Shown piece by piece: positions 44,431-52,852 of a stretch of DNA of 64,000 nucleotides. Source of the stretch: Ulvibacterium sp. Lineage in GTDB: Bacteria; Bacteroidota; Bacteroidia; Flavobacteriales; Flavobacteriaceae. Within the stretch, counting starts at the first letter, position 1. Each line of letters opens with the position of its first letter. Under the pieces are notes generated by a model. The model made no database searches. It had not been told where the DNA came from and worked only from the letters and a program-made list of their open reading frames with translations. The position numbers and the translations under genes were made by a program. The stretch covers positions 248,001-312,000 of the forward strand of contig NZ_JANQOO010000017.1 of assembly GCF_028285715.1 (NCBI RefSeq). Direction: 5' to 3'.

Positions 44431-44459
44431 AAAAAAGCGCAAACCCAATGGCCTGCGCT
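44431..44459 (-). terminator. Rho-independent terminator
   Basis: On the minus strand AGCGCA and TGCGCT (44436-44459) form a stem followed by a run of T (complement of the A run at 44431-44436). It ends the membrane protein gene at 44493-44951. Confidence 0.7.
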
Positions 44460-44492
44460 CTTGACTCAATTATCTTATATCGTGCCTGCTTA

Positions 44493-44951
44493 TTATTCCG
44501 CCCTATCCGGTTTCCTGTTTTTAAAATGGGCATAAAAGCTGGTGATAATGGCCAATGAAGAGACTATAGTCATGACCGTTCCGGGAAAGAATTTTACGTA
44601 GTCGCCCAAATCCATAAAAAGGAAATAGCCCAAATCGGCCAAACCCCCGGTGATCGCTGCCAAGAAAATCGAATTTTTATTTCCCTTCCAAATGTAAAAA
44701 GCGGATAAAAAGGTAACCAATCCGATCCAAAGCAAGTTGAACCCGTGCTGCCCAATAATTGCTCCGGCAGCTTTAGGGTAGTCCATTTGTAAGATGTTCG
44801 AATCAACAGCATCGGCAATTCCGGCAATCGATGCCGAAATATCATCGGTCAATACACCTTTCATTGTCATTACACCGGCAAGAATATGGACAAGCCCCCA
44901 TATAATCCATAGTACAGCAGATATCTTGAATAAAACGGACCTATTTTTCAT
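44493..44951 (-). CDS. Four-helix membrane protein of unknown function
   Basis: About 152 residues from the ATG at 44951 ('MKNRSVLFKISAVLWI'), the start that begins the first helix directly; the frame opens seven codons earlier. Helices at ~8-32, 60-85, 90-110 and 115-140. The pattern 'GLVHILAGVMTM' and 'GQHGFNLLWIGLVTFLSAFYIW' resembles DUF4064/DUF4345-like small membrane proteins. Function unknown. Followed by a clear terminator. Confidence 0.75.
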   Translation of the reverse strand: MKNRSVLFKISAVLWIIWGLVHILAGVMTMKGVLTDDISASIAGIADAVDSNILQMDYPKAAGAIIGQHGFNLLWIGLVTFLSAFYIWKGNKNSIFLAAITGGLADLGYFLFMDLGDYVKFFPGTVMTIVSSLAIITSFYAHFKNRKPDRAE

Positions 44952-45022
44952 GGGAATATATTTTAAGTCCAAATATCCAAGATCCCAAGGGGTTATGCAT
45001 TAATGTAGATTAAGAAAGGAGG

Positions 45023-45493
45023 TCACGATTTGCGCATCCTGTCCGTCTTTACTTTGCTAAGTGCTTCCGGGGTAATCCCCAAATAAGAGGCTATCATACG
45101 TTGTGGAATTCTTTTGGTGACTTCAGGATATGTCTCAATGAAGTCCTGATAGCGTTCTATGGCGGATGAGCTCATTAACATGAGTACCCTTTTTTGAAGG
45201 ACCCACAGTCTTTTTACCAAAGGGCCTACATTTTCACCTTCACTGTTGATGTCCTTGTTTCTAACAATAATGTTGGAATCTTCCAAGGCATCTATATATA
45301 AACTCGTTTGCAATTCGGGAGGAATGTTATCGGCGATGACCCAACCCTCGGGAGCGAACATAAAGATATGTTCCTTTCCTTTTTTGTCGATGGTGTAACT
45401 TCGTAACAAACCCGACTTTACTACATAGATTTTGCTATTAAACTCTCCAGGTTTTTGTAGAATTTCCCCTTTTTTTACCGTTATCCGATGCAT
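45023..45493 (-). CDS. Short Crp/Fnr-type regulator
   Basis: 156 residues, about 35 shorter than the other Crp-like protein in the window. 'KKGEILQKPGEFNSKIYVVKSGLLRSYTID' (outline) is the cNMP barrel without its first strands; the HTH is 'IPQRMIASYLGITPEALSKVK'. A stop codon lies five codons upstream of the ATG, so the short N-terminus is genuine in this sequence. It may bind DNA without a typical ligand or dimerise differently. It stands alone with no obvious target next to it. Confidence 0.8.
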   Translation of the reverse strand: MHRITVKKGEILQKPGEFNSKIYVVKSGLLRSYTIDKKGKEHIFMFAPEGWVIADNIPPELQTSLYIDALEDSNIIVRNKDINSEGENVGPLVKRLWVLQKRVLMLMSSSAIERYQDFIETYPEVTKRIPQRMIASYLGITPEALSKVKTDRMRKS

Positions 45494-45570
45494 TGGTCCA
45501 AGGTATTAAATGGTGTACTAGCAGCAGGGGTTATCCTACGGCACTTATAGGCACAATATACTTTAATTCA

Positions 45571-45605
45571 ACAAAAAAACGGTTTGGGCGTTTTCCCTAA
45601 CCGTT
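45571..45605 (-). terminator. Rho-independent terminator of the MBL operon
   Basis: AACGGTT (from 45578) pairs with AACCGTT (to 45605), with a GGG/CCC inner pair, and the A run at 45573-45579 is a T tract on the minus strand. It ends the two-gene transcript 45629-46800. Confidence 0.75.
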
Positions 45606-45628
45606 GTTACCTATACGGATGCATTGCT

Positions 45629-45952
45629 TTATTTTTCCAAGGTCTTCCTTAATCTGATATGATTCCCAAACCTAGATACCTCCAGAGAACCGTTTGAGAT
45701 TACAAAGGTGTTATGGGTCCAAGCATCCAAATCATAGTCGGTATTCTGCTTTGCGAGCTTACAAACCAATTTATTATAGTGCTTTACGCACTCGATGGAA
45801 CTTTTAAACCTGATTTCCTCCACAGTCGTGATGGTTTTTTTGCACTCGATCCTGTTGAAATGGATTTTTTCACCAACCGTAAGTTCTCCTTTGTTTTGAG
45901 GATAAAATAGGGTAAGAACCATCACGAATAGTCCCAATGTTATCAGTATCAT
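45629..45952 (-). CDS. Small membrane-anchored protein, unknown
   Basis: 107 residues with an N-terminal hydrophobic anchor or signal ('MILITLGLFVMVLTLFYP'). The remaining 90 residues are polar, with three Cys ('IECKK', 'IECVKHYNKLVCKLAK') and no family motif that I recognise. Its first codon overlaps the end of the MBL gene (45949-45952), so it is translated from the same mRNA and may assist or modify that enzyme's pathway. Confidence 0.6.
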   Translation of the reverse strand: MILITLGLFVMVLTLFYPQNKGELTVGEKIHFNRIECKKTITTVEEIRFKSSIECVKHYNKLVCKLAKQNTDYDLDAWTHNTFVISNGSLEVSRFGNHIRLRKTLEK

Positions 45953-46800
45953 TCGTTTGCTTTTAAGCTAAAGTGGTAATCCACGCTGTACGCTAGCAAG
46001 AAATCGGATTGTTCCCAATCGGGATACAATTCTTTCATTTTGGTCAGGGCGTCCTCTTTTGTTGTTTCATTTGCTACGGTAGCCTCAAAATCGGAAATGT
46101 ATTTTAGTACAACATCAAAGAGTTGAACATCAGAGGATGCTCCATGCCCTGGATAAATCATTAAATCTGTATCCTGATAACGGGCCTTAAAGGTTTCGAG
46201 TTGTGCCTTCCAATGGGCTATATGCGTCGCGTCCACCCCCTGCCCGAGCCACAGATGCACCCCGTTATAACAGAAATCAGAAGTAAAAAGAGCATTTAGG
46301 TCCTTGGAATACACCGTAGTCAAGTGTTCTGCCTCCGCTGGATTATAGTCATTGCTCAATTCCAAAGTACCCCCACCTTCCAGCGTAAGACTAGTGTTAT
46401 CGAGCGCCTCTATTTGGTTTTCGTAATCAAATCCGGTTGGGTTCTCCTCGGATTTTGGTTTTAAATTCGGTTCGTTGTCCAACCAACCGATGCTTTCCAT
46501 CCATTTACTGAAACCAATGATGTCCTGTTTTACTTCCGGAATGGAAACTACTATCTGGGCTTCGGGAAATTCCCTTTTGAGGCAATCCATTCCGATATAA
46601 TGGTCAGGATGCCCATGGGTGATCAAGATGTGGGTGAGCGGCAATCCTTTTGATTTGATGTACTTTGCCAATTCCAGGGCTTCTTTTGAGTTTCGCAGCA
46701 CATCCATAACCACTATGGATTTGGTATTGTTGAAGATGTAACTGTTTACGGAGGCCTCTTTGCCTTTGAATACCTCTACCTGTAGATTACTGTTTTTCAT
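45949..46800 (-). CDS. MBL-fold metallo-hydrolase
   Basis: 283 residues. 'ILITHGHPDHYIGMD' supplies the H-x-H-x-D-H zinc motif; further ligands are in 'LTTVYSKDLNALFTSDFCYNGVHLWLG' (Asp) and 'IYPGHGASSDV' (His). The middle carries an extended insertion. Members of this group include quorum-quenching lactonases and phosphoribosyl-like hydrolases, so the substrate is open. Divergent from an hxlR-type gene, a pairing in which the regulator usually controls the enzyme. Confidence 0.85.
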   Translation of the reverse strand: MKNSNLQVEVFKGKEASVNSYIFNNTKSIVVMDVLRNSKEALELAKYIKSKGLPLTHILITHGHPDHYIGMDCLKREFPEAQIVVSIPEVKQDIIGFSKWMESIGWLDNEPNLKPKSEENPTGFDYENQIEALDNTSLTLEGGGTLELSNDYNPAEAEHLTTVYSKDLNALFTSDFCYNGVHLWLGQGVDATHIAHWKAQLETFKARYQDTDLMIYPGHGASSDVQLFDVVLKYISDFEATVANETTKEDALTKMKELYPDWEQSDFLLAYSVDYHFSLKANE

Positions 46801-46819
46801 AATATATTAGTTTCTTTAA

Positions 46820-46920
46820 GTAACTATGTTTATTTATGTAACTTTGTGTGGCAAAGATACGACCCAGAATTCCCGATTCGGAAGCAACAATGCTGTTTGT
46901 AGTAACCTGCAAGTAACCAC
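46820..46920. promoter_or_regulatory. Divergent promoter region with GTAAC repeats
   Basis: TAACTTTG (plus, 46839-46846) and CAAAGATA (minus-strand TATCTTTG, 46852-46859) are -7-like boxes for the HxlR and MBL genes. GTAAC occurs at 46820, 46838, 46902 and 46913 (spacings 18 and 11 bp), candidates for HxlR half-sites. Confidence 0.4.
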
Positions 46921-46923
46921 AAA

Positions 46924-47241
46924 ATGAGATATGTCTATAACAATCCCGAGAATTGCCCTGTTACCAAGATAATGTCCGTCTTGGGCGGAAGGTGGAAATT
47001 CATCATACTCTACACTATTCGGAAGTCGGCCAAACGTTTTGGGCAGATCAATCACTTCATTCCAAGTATCAGCAATAAGGTCTTAACGGAACAATTACGC
47101 GAGCTGGAACAAGATGGCATTATTGAAAGACGCGTGTTAACAGATAGGGTCCCGGTAAATGTCGAATACAGTTTAAGCGAAAAAGGCAAGGAATTAATAC
47201 CTATCATTGAATTAATGGAACAATGGGGCATAAACCTATAA
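46924..47241 (+). CDS. HxlR-family winged-helix regulator
   Basis: 105 residues, the full length of the family. 'CPVTKIMSVLGGRWKFIILYTIR' is the HxlR opening with the redox-position Cys (Cys11 region), then 'KRFGQINHFIPSISNKVLTEQLRELEQDGIIERR' (outline), the recognition helix, and the wing 'VPVNVEYSLSEKGKEL'. HxlR proteins often sense aldehydes or quinones through the N-terminal Cys and repress or activate a divergent detoxification gene, here the MBL hydrolase. Confidence 0.9.
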   Translation: MRYVYNNPENCPVTKIMSVLGGRWKFIILYTIRKSAKRFGQINHFIPSISNKVLTEQLRELEQDGIIERRVLTDRVPVNVEYSLSEKGKELIPIIELMEQWGINL

Positions 47242-47296
47242 TTGCCAAAACTGCCTTATTTAGGCCGTTTGGGTGGTCGTTGGTAGCATTTTTGAA

Positions 47297-48814
47297 TTAG
47301 TTTACTGGAGGGGCCAATTCGGCCAGAAGTTGCGCAAATAAGCCCATACCCCAATTACATAGAGCCCCTTTTGTTTCTCTTTGAAATTGCAGGCCACCTT
47401 TGTTTTCTTCGGCAACGCCATCTAGAAAGCCATCGGCCGTTAGTCTTTTTTCCACTCCTTTCATTGCCAATAATGCCGAGGCTTCCGCATCTTTCCCTAA
47501 CCATCCTCTTCGCACTCCAATGGCCATTGCGGTGGCCACACCGCTTGTGCCCGATGTTTCGGGTGCGGTTTCGGGATCTCCCGCAAAGACCGTCCACATT
47601 CCATCCGCTCTTTGCATAGAAATTAAATAATCGGTGGCCCGCCGTAACTCTTCGATTAAGTCCTTGGGAGGATCGGGAAGGACGTCCAATGTCCTTGCAA
47701 GTCCCAATACATACCAGGTCAACCCCCGAGACCACATGGGAAATGTTCTTTCCTGAGTCTTAAAATTGTATCTAAGCCAAATCGCACCGTGTTCATCGAC
47801 CAGGTATTTGCGACGCAACCTTAACTGATGAATGGCTTCCTGCGCCAGTTCGGGCCTATTCAATTGTTGGGCCATAACGGCCAATGGCCATGCCACGGTA
47901 TAGTTTCCTTCAGCAACAATTTTGTTTCCATTTTTTATTACCCCCATGGAATCGGTTTTTCTTTTCCAATAGTCCAAAACGTGATTGATTTCCGGGTGAT
48001 CCGGTTTCCATAACGCCAGTTGTGCCAGACAAGAGGTAAACTCCATCCCTATCTTTTCGTAATCATGATTTATGCCTTCGTCATCCGGGAAAATAACCGA
48101 TAGATGTTTTTCAAGGTTTTGCTTATAGCGCTTCCCGTCTTTTGCTGTTTCGGATAACCGAGCTATTCCGTCAATTACACACCCTTCTTGCCATCCGTAT
48201 TCGGTTAGGCAGGCCAGGGAAGCCATTTTATCCAAAAACTCCTCACGGATCGGTCGGCTGCCCGGCATAAGCAAATGGGGTAAAAAGTTGTCCAGATTAT
48301 GTTCAGTTCGAGTGATTACCCCTACTGGTGAGCCTTTTCCCTTTAACTGAACTTTCAATCCATTCTCAAGGACATCCGATACATGTTTTTCCTGTATTTT
48401 ACATTGTACCAACTGAAATGGCGTCCCTAAGGACAGATCCATTGAATCTATCAGTACATTGCCCGTGGTGTACACTGAAAACTTTTGAAAGGTATTTAGA
48501 TCCGAAACCAGGGTAAGTCTGAAAGAAGCACTGCCCTTAAACAATGTACTGGCTACATTATCCCATTTCAAAATTAATTCGCTCTTGGTAGAATCTGGGT
48601 AAATTGTGGCGGACTCATAGCTCATTTTTACTCCACCTATTTCATCCCCCTTAAATAGCGCGTAATTACCTGTTATCTTGGGAAAGAGATAAGAAGCTGC
48701 TCCCTTTCGATTATCCGTTGGTGCTTTTACGTCTTTTTCACAACCAGATCCCACACTAGTAAAAACAATGGTCAGTACTATGATAAGACATCTCATTCCA
48801 GGTAAATATTTCAT
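47297..48814 (-). CDS. Glycoside hydrolase of family 88/105 type, lipoprotein
   Basis: 505 residues. Signal with lipobox 'SVGSGC' (Cys25 region). Residues ~190-500 form the (alpha/alpha)6 barrel of GH88/GH105: 'GWQEGCVIDGIARLSE', 'EGNYTVAWPLAVMAQ', 'TFPMWSRGLTWYVLGLARTLDVLPD' (outline) and 'ETSGTSGVATAMAIGVRRGWLG'. These enzymes hydrate unsaturated uronyl residues released by polysaccharide lyases, for example from rhamnogalacturonan or ulvan-like chains. The N-terminal ~170 residues are a beta domain of unknown use. No lyase or SusCD pair is next to it, so the substrate is unclear. Confidence 0.82.
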   Translation of the reverse strand: MKYLPGMRCLIIVLTIVFTSVGSGCEKDVKAPTDNRKGAASYLFPKITGNYALFKGDEIGGVKMSYESATIYPDSTKSELILKWDNVASTLFKGSASFRLTLVSDLNTFQKFSVYTTGNVLIDSMDLSLGTPFQLVQCKIQEKHVSDVLENGLKVQLKGKGSPVGVITRTEHNLDNFLPHLLMPGSRPIREEFLDKMASLACLTEYGWQEGCVIDGIARLSETAKDGKRYKQNLEKHLSVIFPDDEGINHDYEKIGMEFTSCLAQLALWKPDHPEINHVLDYWKRKTDSMGVIKNGNKIVAEGNYTVAWPLAVMAQQLNRPELAQEAIHQLRLRRKYLVDEHGAIWLRYNFKTQERTFPMWSRGLTWYVLGLARTLDVLPDPPKDLIEELRRATDYLISMQRADGMWTVFAGDPETAPETSGTSGVATAMAIGVRRGWLGKDAEASALLAMKGVEKRLTADGFLDGVAEENKGGLQFQRETKGALCNWGMGLFAQLLAELAPPVN

Positions 48815-48915
48815 TTGGTACGTAGTATTTTAAAATACTGCCAACAGGTTCGCGTATACTTGGCAGCCAGCTAAAGGCATACCTTTTTTATTTTGACAAT
48901 TTGCGGATAATATAT

Positions 48916-48949
48916 AAAAAAAGCGGTTTAGGTCAGTGCCCAAACCGCT
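48916..48949 (-). terminator. Rho-independent terminator of the broken gene
   Basis: AGCGGTTT (48922-48929) pairs with AAACCGCT (48942-48949), and the A run at 48916-48922 gives a T tract on the minus strand. It lies after the stop of the fragmentary gene at 48977-49250. Confidence 0.75.
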
Positions 48950-48976
48950 ATAACTTCAGTACCGTTTTGTAGCCGA

Positions 48977-49250
48977 CTAATCCGTACTATTAAAAACTTC
49001 AAAGTGTTGAAAAATCATTTCCCGCTCATCGATCTTGTTAAAAATTTCCACTAAGTCCTCATTTTTTATCGCTTTTTCCGAAGCTGCCCTCGCGGAAGCC
49101 CTATCTTATTGAAGATTTAAACTTTACGGAGATTGTCAAGTTTTTGTCTAGGTATTGTTCGTGTTCTGTGTTGAATTCACTGTCCCTAGATTCCATTTCT
49201 TTTGGCTCATCTACTTTTAAAGCCGTGAATTTGTAATCTACCAATGGCAT
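48977..49250 (-). pseudogene. Frameshifted small gene, unknown
   Basis: From the ATG at 49250 the first frame encodes 49 residues ('MPLVDYKFTALKVDEP' ... 'LTISVKFKSSIR') to a TAG at 49101-49103. In another frame, just past it, a further ~40 residues read like protein ('ASARAASEKAIKNEDLVEIF', 'NKIDEREMIFQHFEVF') to a TAG at 48977. Together they would make a ~90-residue protein with a break near 49100. The terminator right after the end suggests it was once expressed. Both fragments are hydrophilic; I recognise no family. A genuine 49-residue protein is the alternative. Confidence 0.4.
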
Positions 49251-49371
49251 TTCTCAGGCCAACCTCCCTTTTTGGAAAAATATTGTGTCAAAATCTATTG
49301 AGTAAATAATCTACTTTAATTGGGTACTAGAAAATTTTTGGAAGACACTTCAAAATAAGGTTGCAACATAA

Positions 49372-49725
49372 TCAGCTGTTTTCTTTATTTATCTCGTTGC
49401 TTGCTGATTTTTCAGATAATGATATTTCAGTTATGGGTATTATGGAAAAAATTAAGATAACATAAGAGATGGTCAATACGGTTACTACTTCATCATTGTC
49501 AGTTCCTATAATTAAAAAGGCGACCAACTGCATTAAGAAAATTAGTATTGAAATAACCAATAATACTCTACTGCAAATAAAGTTGGCCTTTCGCCAAGCG
49601 GAATCACTTCTTAAAGATCTACCACTTCTATACCCATACAATCGATTTCTGTTTATTGGGGGATAAAATATCCAAAACAGAGAAAACAAAACTAAAACTG
49701 CCGGGATAACGAATAGGCTAATCAT
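49372..49725 (-). CDS. SdpI-family membrane protein
   Basis: 117 residues with three membrane helices (~3-22, 48-72, 80-98). The SdpI/YhfL signature 'INRNRLYGYRSGRSLRSDSAWRKAN' (outline: N-x-x-Y-G-Y-R-S/T, then W-x-x-A-N) is intact. In Bacillus, SdpI confers immunity to the SdpC toxin; in Bacteroidota these short copies have no known toxin partner. The surroundings are AT-rich and contain no toxin gene that I can see. Confidence 0.82.
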   Translation of the reverse strand: MISLFVIPAVLVLFSLFWIFYPPINRNRLYGYRSGRSLRSDSAWRKANFICSRVLLVISILIFLMQLVAFLIIGTDNDEVVTVLTISYVILIFSIIPITEISLSEKSASNEINKENS

Positions 49726-50104
49726 TCTTAATATATAACAGATTGTAACAAGTGTCTATTTATAATTTTGCAGGTAAAATTATGAACCTGTGAGGAGTTT
49801 TATATATCATTTATAGAAAATAAACTACAAAAAACAATATAATATAAATTATTTGCTTCAAAAAACTTTTAAGTCAAAATATTCAGATAGATACAGCAAT
49901 TTGACATTACCGGCTTTGTATTGAACTATAATACTGTATCGTATTTTGTAAAACCGAAGGGCTTATTTTCACATGAATCCTTTAAAGCAGTTTTCCTTTG
50001 GCCAAAATGCGAATTGGCGATTGACCTAGTCAAAAAATGTCTTTTGATTTTGAAGAAGACCCTATCTTTAGTTAATTGGTTAAAAGCCAACTATGGCTTT
50101 TTCT
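49726..50104. other. AT-rich intergenic region with terminator
   Basis: About 380 bp without a convincing gene on either strand; an open frame on the plus strand (49921-50127) looks non-coding. At 50082-50101 AAAAGCCA-ACTA-TGGCTTTT is a perfect 8-bp stem with a T tract on the minus strand, the terminator of the gene ending at 50105. Confidence 0.5.
50082..50101 (-). terminator. Rho-independent terminator
   Basis: AAAAGCCA (50082-50089) pairs with TGGCTTTT (50094-50101) over a 4-nt loop; it lies just past the stop of the lumazine-binding-like gene. Confidence 0.7.
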
Positions 50105-50557
50105 CTAATGCTCCCCAGAATCGTTGAATTGCCACAGGACATTGACCAATTGCCATTTTCCATTCAGTTTTACGATGTGCATATAATCGATCCAATCATC
50201 GGCTATAAGCTTTACCGAAGCGGTCTTGTCATAGATATCCAGTATGATGACCTCTTTTTTGGGATTCTCTGGAAAACCGTCCCCATTCTTATTATAGGTT
50301 TCGGCCAGCAGAATCATGGCATCGGTAAAGGTCTCCCGTAAATATTCCTTCCCGGTCTCCTTGTCCGTCCAAAAGGTCCTTTTGACCATTCTAGGGTGGG
50401 CGGCCCGTTCAAATTGTTCGGGCTTTACGTTATGTTGGGATTCGATATAATCCAACGCTACCTGTTTGATTTGCAGGGAGTCTTTTGGAGTCTGCCCCTG
50501 AACTGAAAATACAATCAGGGAAAAAACAGCTATCATAAGGAAAAGGGATGGCTTCAT
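50105..50557 (-). CDS. Secreted putative lumazine-binding (NTF2-like) protein
   Basis: 150 residues, signal peptide to ~21 ('FSLIVFSVQGQ'). The mature part is the Lumazine_bd_2 group of NTF2-like proteins: 'VALDYIESQHNVKPEQFERAAHPRMVKRTFWTD' (outline), 'AETYNKNGDGFPENPKKEVIILDIYDKTASVKL' and 'DYMHIVKLNGKWQLVNVLW'. The fold holds a small ligand; the natural ligand is not established. Thirty bases separate its start from the stop of the oxidoreductase gene upstream, so the two share a transcript. Confidence 0.85.
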   Translation of the reverse strand: MKPSLFLMIAVFSLIVFSVQGQTPKDSLQIKQVALDYIESQHNVKPEQFERAAHPRMVKRTFWTDKETGKEYLRETFTDAMILLAETYNKNGDGFPENPKKEVIILDIYDKTASVKLIADDWIDYMHIVKLNGKWQLVNVLWQFNDSGEH

Positions 50558-50588
50558 CGTGAACTTCAGTTTTAATGTTATATCGATT

Positions 50589-51248
50589 TTAAGTTTCTTC
50601 GCTATGGTATCTCAATAGGTCTTGATTTTCCAAAATTTCCTGGTCCGCACCATTAAGTCCCGCATGGAACATGGCATCCGCCAATTCTACGGATGTAATA
50701 CTATAGCGTTTGCCAAAGGCTTTAAGTAAGGGATACAAAACCCGAAGTAGCCTATATCCGAAATTCGGCTCTTTTCTTTGTTGCACTGGGTAAATATATG
50801 CTGGTCTAAGGCTATAAAATCTAAGGTTTAAACTCGAGATTTGGTTTTCTGCCATTCCTTTGTAACGTGCAAAGGAGGTTTTGCTCTTTTCCGTCCTGTC
50901 CGCTCCCGCCCCACTTAATAGACAAAGGGTCGCTCCTGGGCTATTCTTCTCCAAGGCCTTGGCAAATTCAACGGCATAATTCACCGTGATTTTTTTAAAT
51001 AGCTCATCGGAAACTTGTCCGGTGTAGGCACCGAGACAGAAAAAAGCAACCTTGATGTCTTTGAACAAGTCATTGTCTTTGCTGTAATCTTCAAAATCCC
51101 CAACTACGATTTCCTTGAGTTTGGCATGCTTTTGCCCGGTCGGTTTTCGAACCAAACTCAGTATCTCGGTTATCTGAGGGGCGTTCAGGCCATGGGTCAA
51201 AACCAAACTTCCTATCATTCCTGTACTTCCTGTAATGATAATTTTCAT
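50589..51248 (-). CDS. NAD(P)-binding oxidoreductase (HTATIP2/NmrA-like)
   Basis: 219 residues. Rossmann motif 'ITGSTGMIGSLVLTHGLN' (G-x-x-G-x-x-G) at 5-22, then 'VGDFEDYSKDNDLFKDIKVAFFCLGAYTG' (outline) and 'LCLLSGAGADRTEKSKTSFARYKGMAE', where Ser-Tyr-x-x-x-Lys becomes Arg-Tyr-Lys, an atypical SDR. Such proteins reduce small ketones or act as NADPH sensors. It is the first gene of an operon with the lumazine-binding-like protein. A 16-bp near-palindrome lies 17 bp upstream. Confidence 0.82.
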   Translation of the reverse strand: MKIIITGSTGMIGSLVLTHGLNAPQITEILSLVRKPTGQKHAKLKEIVVGDFEDYSKDNDLFKDIKVAFFCLGAYTGQVSDELFKKITVNYAVEFAKALEKNSPGATLCLLSGAGADRTEKSKTSFARYKGMAENQISSLNLRFYSLRPAYIYPVQQRKEPNFGYRLLRVLYPLLKAFGKRYSITSVELADAMFHAGLNGADQEILENQDLLRYHSEET

Positions 51249-51564
51249 GCGTTGCCTGGATTATATAACTTATAGGTTATCCTTACGCTTGGTGAAGTTG
51301 CTTTCTCCAAACCGAACCAAATTCCAAAAATATCAATGGGTGAATGCAATAATCCACTTGTTAGGGTTCCTATGACCTCACTATACCCAATAAAATTAAA
51401 GAAATCGATTCATTTATGCATAACCAGAGGTAGACGACTACATATGAGGATTGGGCCACTACATTAATTTTACCGCCGGTCCATTGATTTGCATTGGATA
51501 CGGTGTGGTATGTTTAGGTGGCCGTTTTAGTACTGTATATATATTTCTGTAGGGTGTCTTTAAG
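51249..51564. other. Intergenic region with a near-palindrome
   Basis: About 315 bp with no gene that I can see. ATAACTTATAGGTTAT (51265-51280) is a 16-bp inverted repeat with one wobble position per arm, close to the oxidoreductase start, and could be an operator. The remainder is non-coding in appearance. Confidence 0.45.
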
Positions 51565-52503
51565 TCATTTTGCGTTGTTGACCTCCTGTTGTTGTGAAAG
51601 ACCTATTCCAACCGCTTTTTCAAGTAATGCCAAATCACTTCCGGGCCCTATGGTCAAAAGTTTGGGACCTGTGATCGGGACCCCGTTAAAAGGTCTAACA
51701 CGTACCTCACCATCCGGAGTACGCTCAAAGTAGGTATATTGTTCCTCGTTTCCGATTTGTGTACAGCCTTTTATGCGCAGAATATCCTTCGGCAAGGCAT
51801 TACAAATCGCATATATGCAATTAGGATTGGGCAAATTAGGTAAATCAATGGAGCAAGAAGACCAATGCGCTTTAAGATGGTCAAGTTTTTGGGCATCGTT
51901 TTGGGAGGGAGAGAGTTTGGGAAGAAAGGAAATGTTGATGTCATCCAGGGTCATAATTTCCGCTAATGGATTAAGGCTCTTAAGCGCTTCGACCACTGAA
52001 TTTAGTCGATCCGATGTTACATTGTCAATATGTGTCAAAACAATCAAGGAAGATACCTGAATCTGATTCGCTTCAAGTTCATTATGCTCACCCCTTTTTT
52101 GCCAGTTTTTGACGTCAACCACGGATATTTGGATAGGTGGCAGAAACCGTTCGTTAATCCCAACGCCAAGGAAACTCATAAGTGAACAAGCGTCTGAGGT
52201 ACCATTGGCCTCAATCAATGTTATGCCATTTGTTCGCTCCGGTATTCCATTGACGAAATCCCTAAGTTGGTCTATACCACTACAGCAAATACAACTACCG
52301 CTAAGAGCCTTCACCCATTTGGACTCTACCCGTCCAATAAATTGTTGAATATCAAGATTTGCATTTTCATAGTCGTTAAGAATAATAAAGGGACTCCAAC
52401 CCTCCTCCATATAGCTGGTCATCAAATGATTCAACAAGGTCGTTTTTCCCGCACCCAAAAAGCCAACAACCGTGATAATAGCTTCCCTATTTTCTCTATC
52501 CAT
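51565..52503 (-). CDS. CobW/COG0523-family GTPase (metal chaperone)
   Basis: 312 residues. Walker A 'VGFLGAGKTTLLNH' (13-26), the C-x-C-C metal-binding motif Cys71-Ile-Cys73-Cys74, switch/Walker B 'GITLIEANGTSD', and 'VLTHIDNV' as the G4 base motif in the T-H-x-D form. The C-terminal CobW_C domain is short. COG0523 proteins deliver zinc, cobalt or iron to enzymes; without Zur sites or a neighbour enzyme the metal cannot be assigned. Cytoplasmic and transcribed alone. Confidence 0.88.
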   Translation of the reverse strand: MDRENREAIITVVGFLGAGKTTLLNHLMTSYMEEGWSPFIILNDYENANLDIQQFIGRVESKWVKALSGSCICCSGIDQLRDFVNGIPERTNGITLIEANGTSDACSLMSFLGVGINERFLPPIQISVVDVKNWQKRGEHNELEANQIQVSSLIVLTHIDNVTSDRLNSVVEALKSLNPLAEIMTLDDINISFLPKLSPSQNDAQKLDHLKAHWSSCSIDLPNLPNPNCIYAICNALPKDILRIKGCTQIGNEEQYTYFERTPDGEVRVRPFNGVPITGPKLLTIGPGSDLALLEKAVGIGLSQQQEVNNAK

Positions 52504-52852
52504 ATCTATGTAGTATTGCCATTTAGAGCATAAAAATACGCCTTTAAACTCTCTTTTTTTGTCACCTTGGTCAATATTTAAGTAATACCTATGTCGGCAC
52601 TTCTTCCATTCCCTTTCTTAAATCATTCCATCATCCAAGCTTTGGCCCGGTCCGGGTATCCAGACTTGTCGGTTATCTTGTCGTATGCAAACCGACGTGT
52701 TGTACGCACCCTAATTTATGCCCTCATTGGACAACATGAGCGGTTATAAGGACATTTGGTTCTCCTCCCATCGCTTTTTCGGTAAGAAAGATATTTCCTT
52801 TGGTGTTCCAAAAGCTATTATTTCTACATAAACCGAAGAAAATCGTTTAAAT
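52504..52852. other. Intergenic region without a gene
   Basis: About 350 bp between the CobW and EEP genes, both on the minus strand. A short open stretch on the minus strand around 52623-52730 encodes 'FAYDKITDKSGYPDRAKAW' and then stops, which may be a gene remnant, but I cannot identify a parent. No hairpin or promoter stands out. Confidence 0.4.

Noticed and set aside
49921..50127. 68-codon open frame on the plus strand
   Set aside because: AT-rich, no signal or family motif, and it crosses the terminator and the 3' end of the convergent lumazine-binding-like gene.
52623..52730. Short minus-strand peptide remnant ('FAYDKITDKSGYPDRAKAW')
   Set aside because: Only about 30 codons between stops; protein-like but no parent family identifiable, so not listed as a pseudogene.
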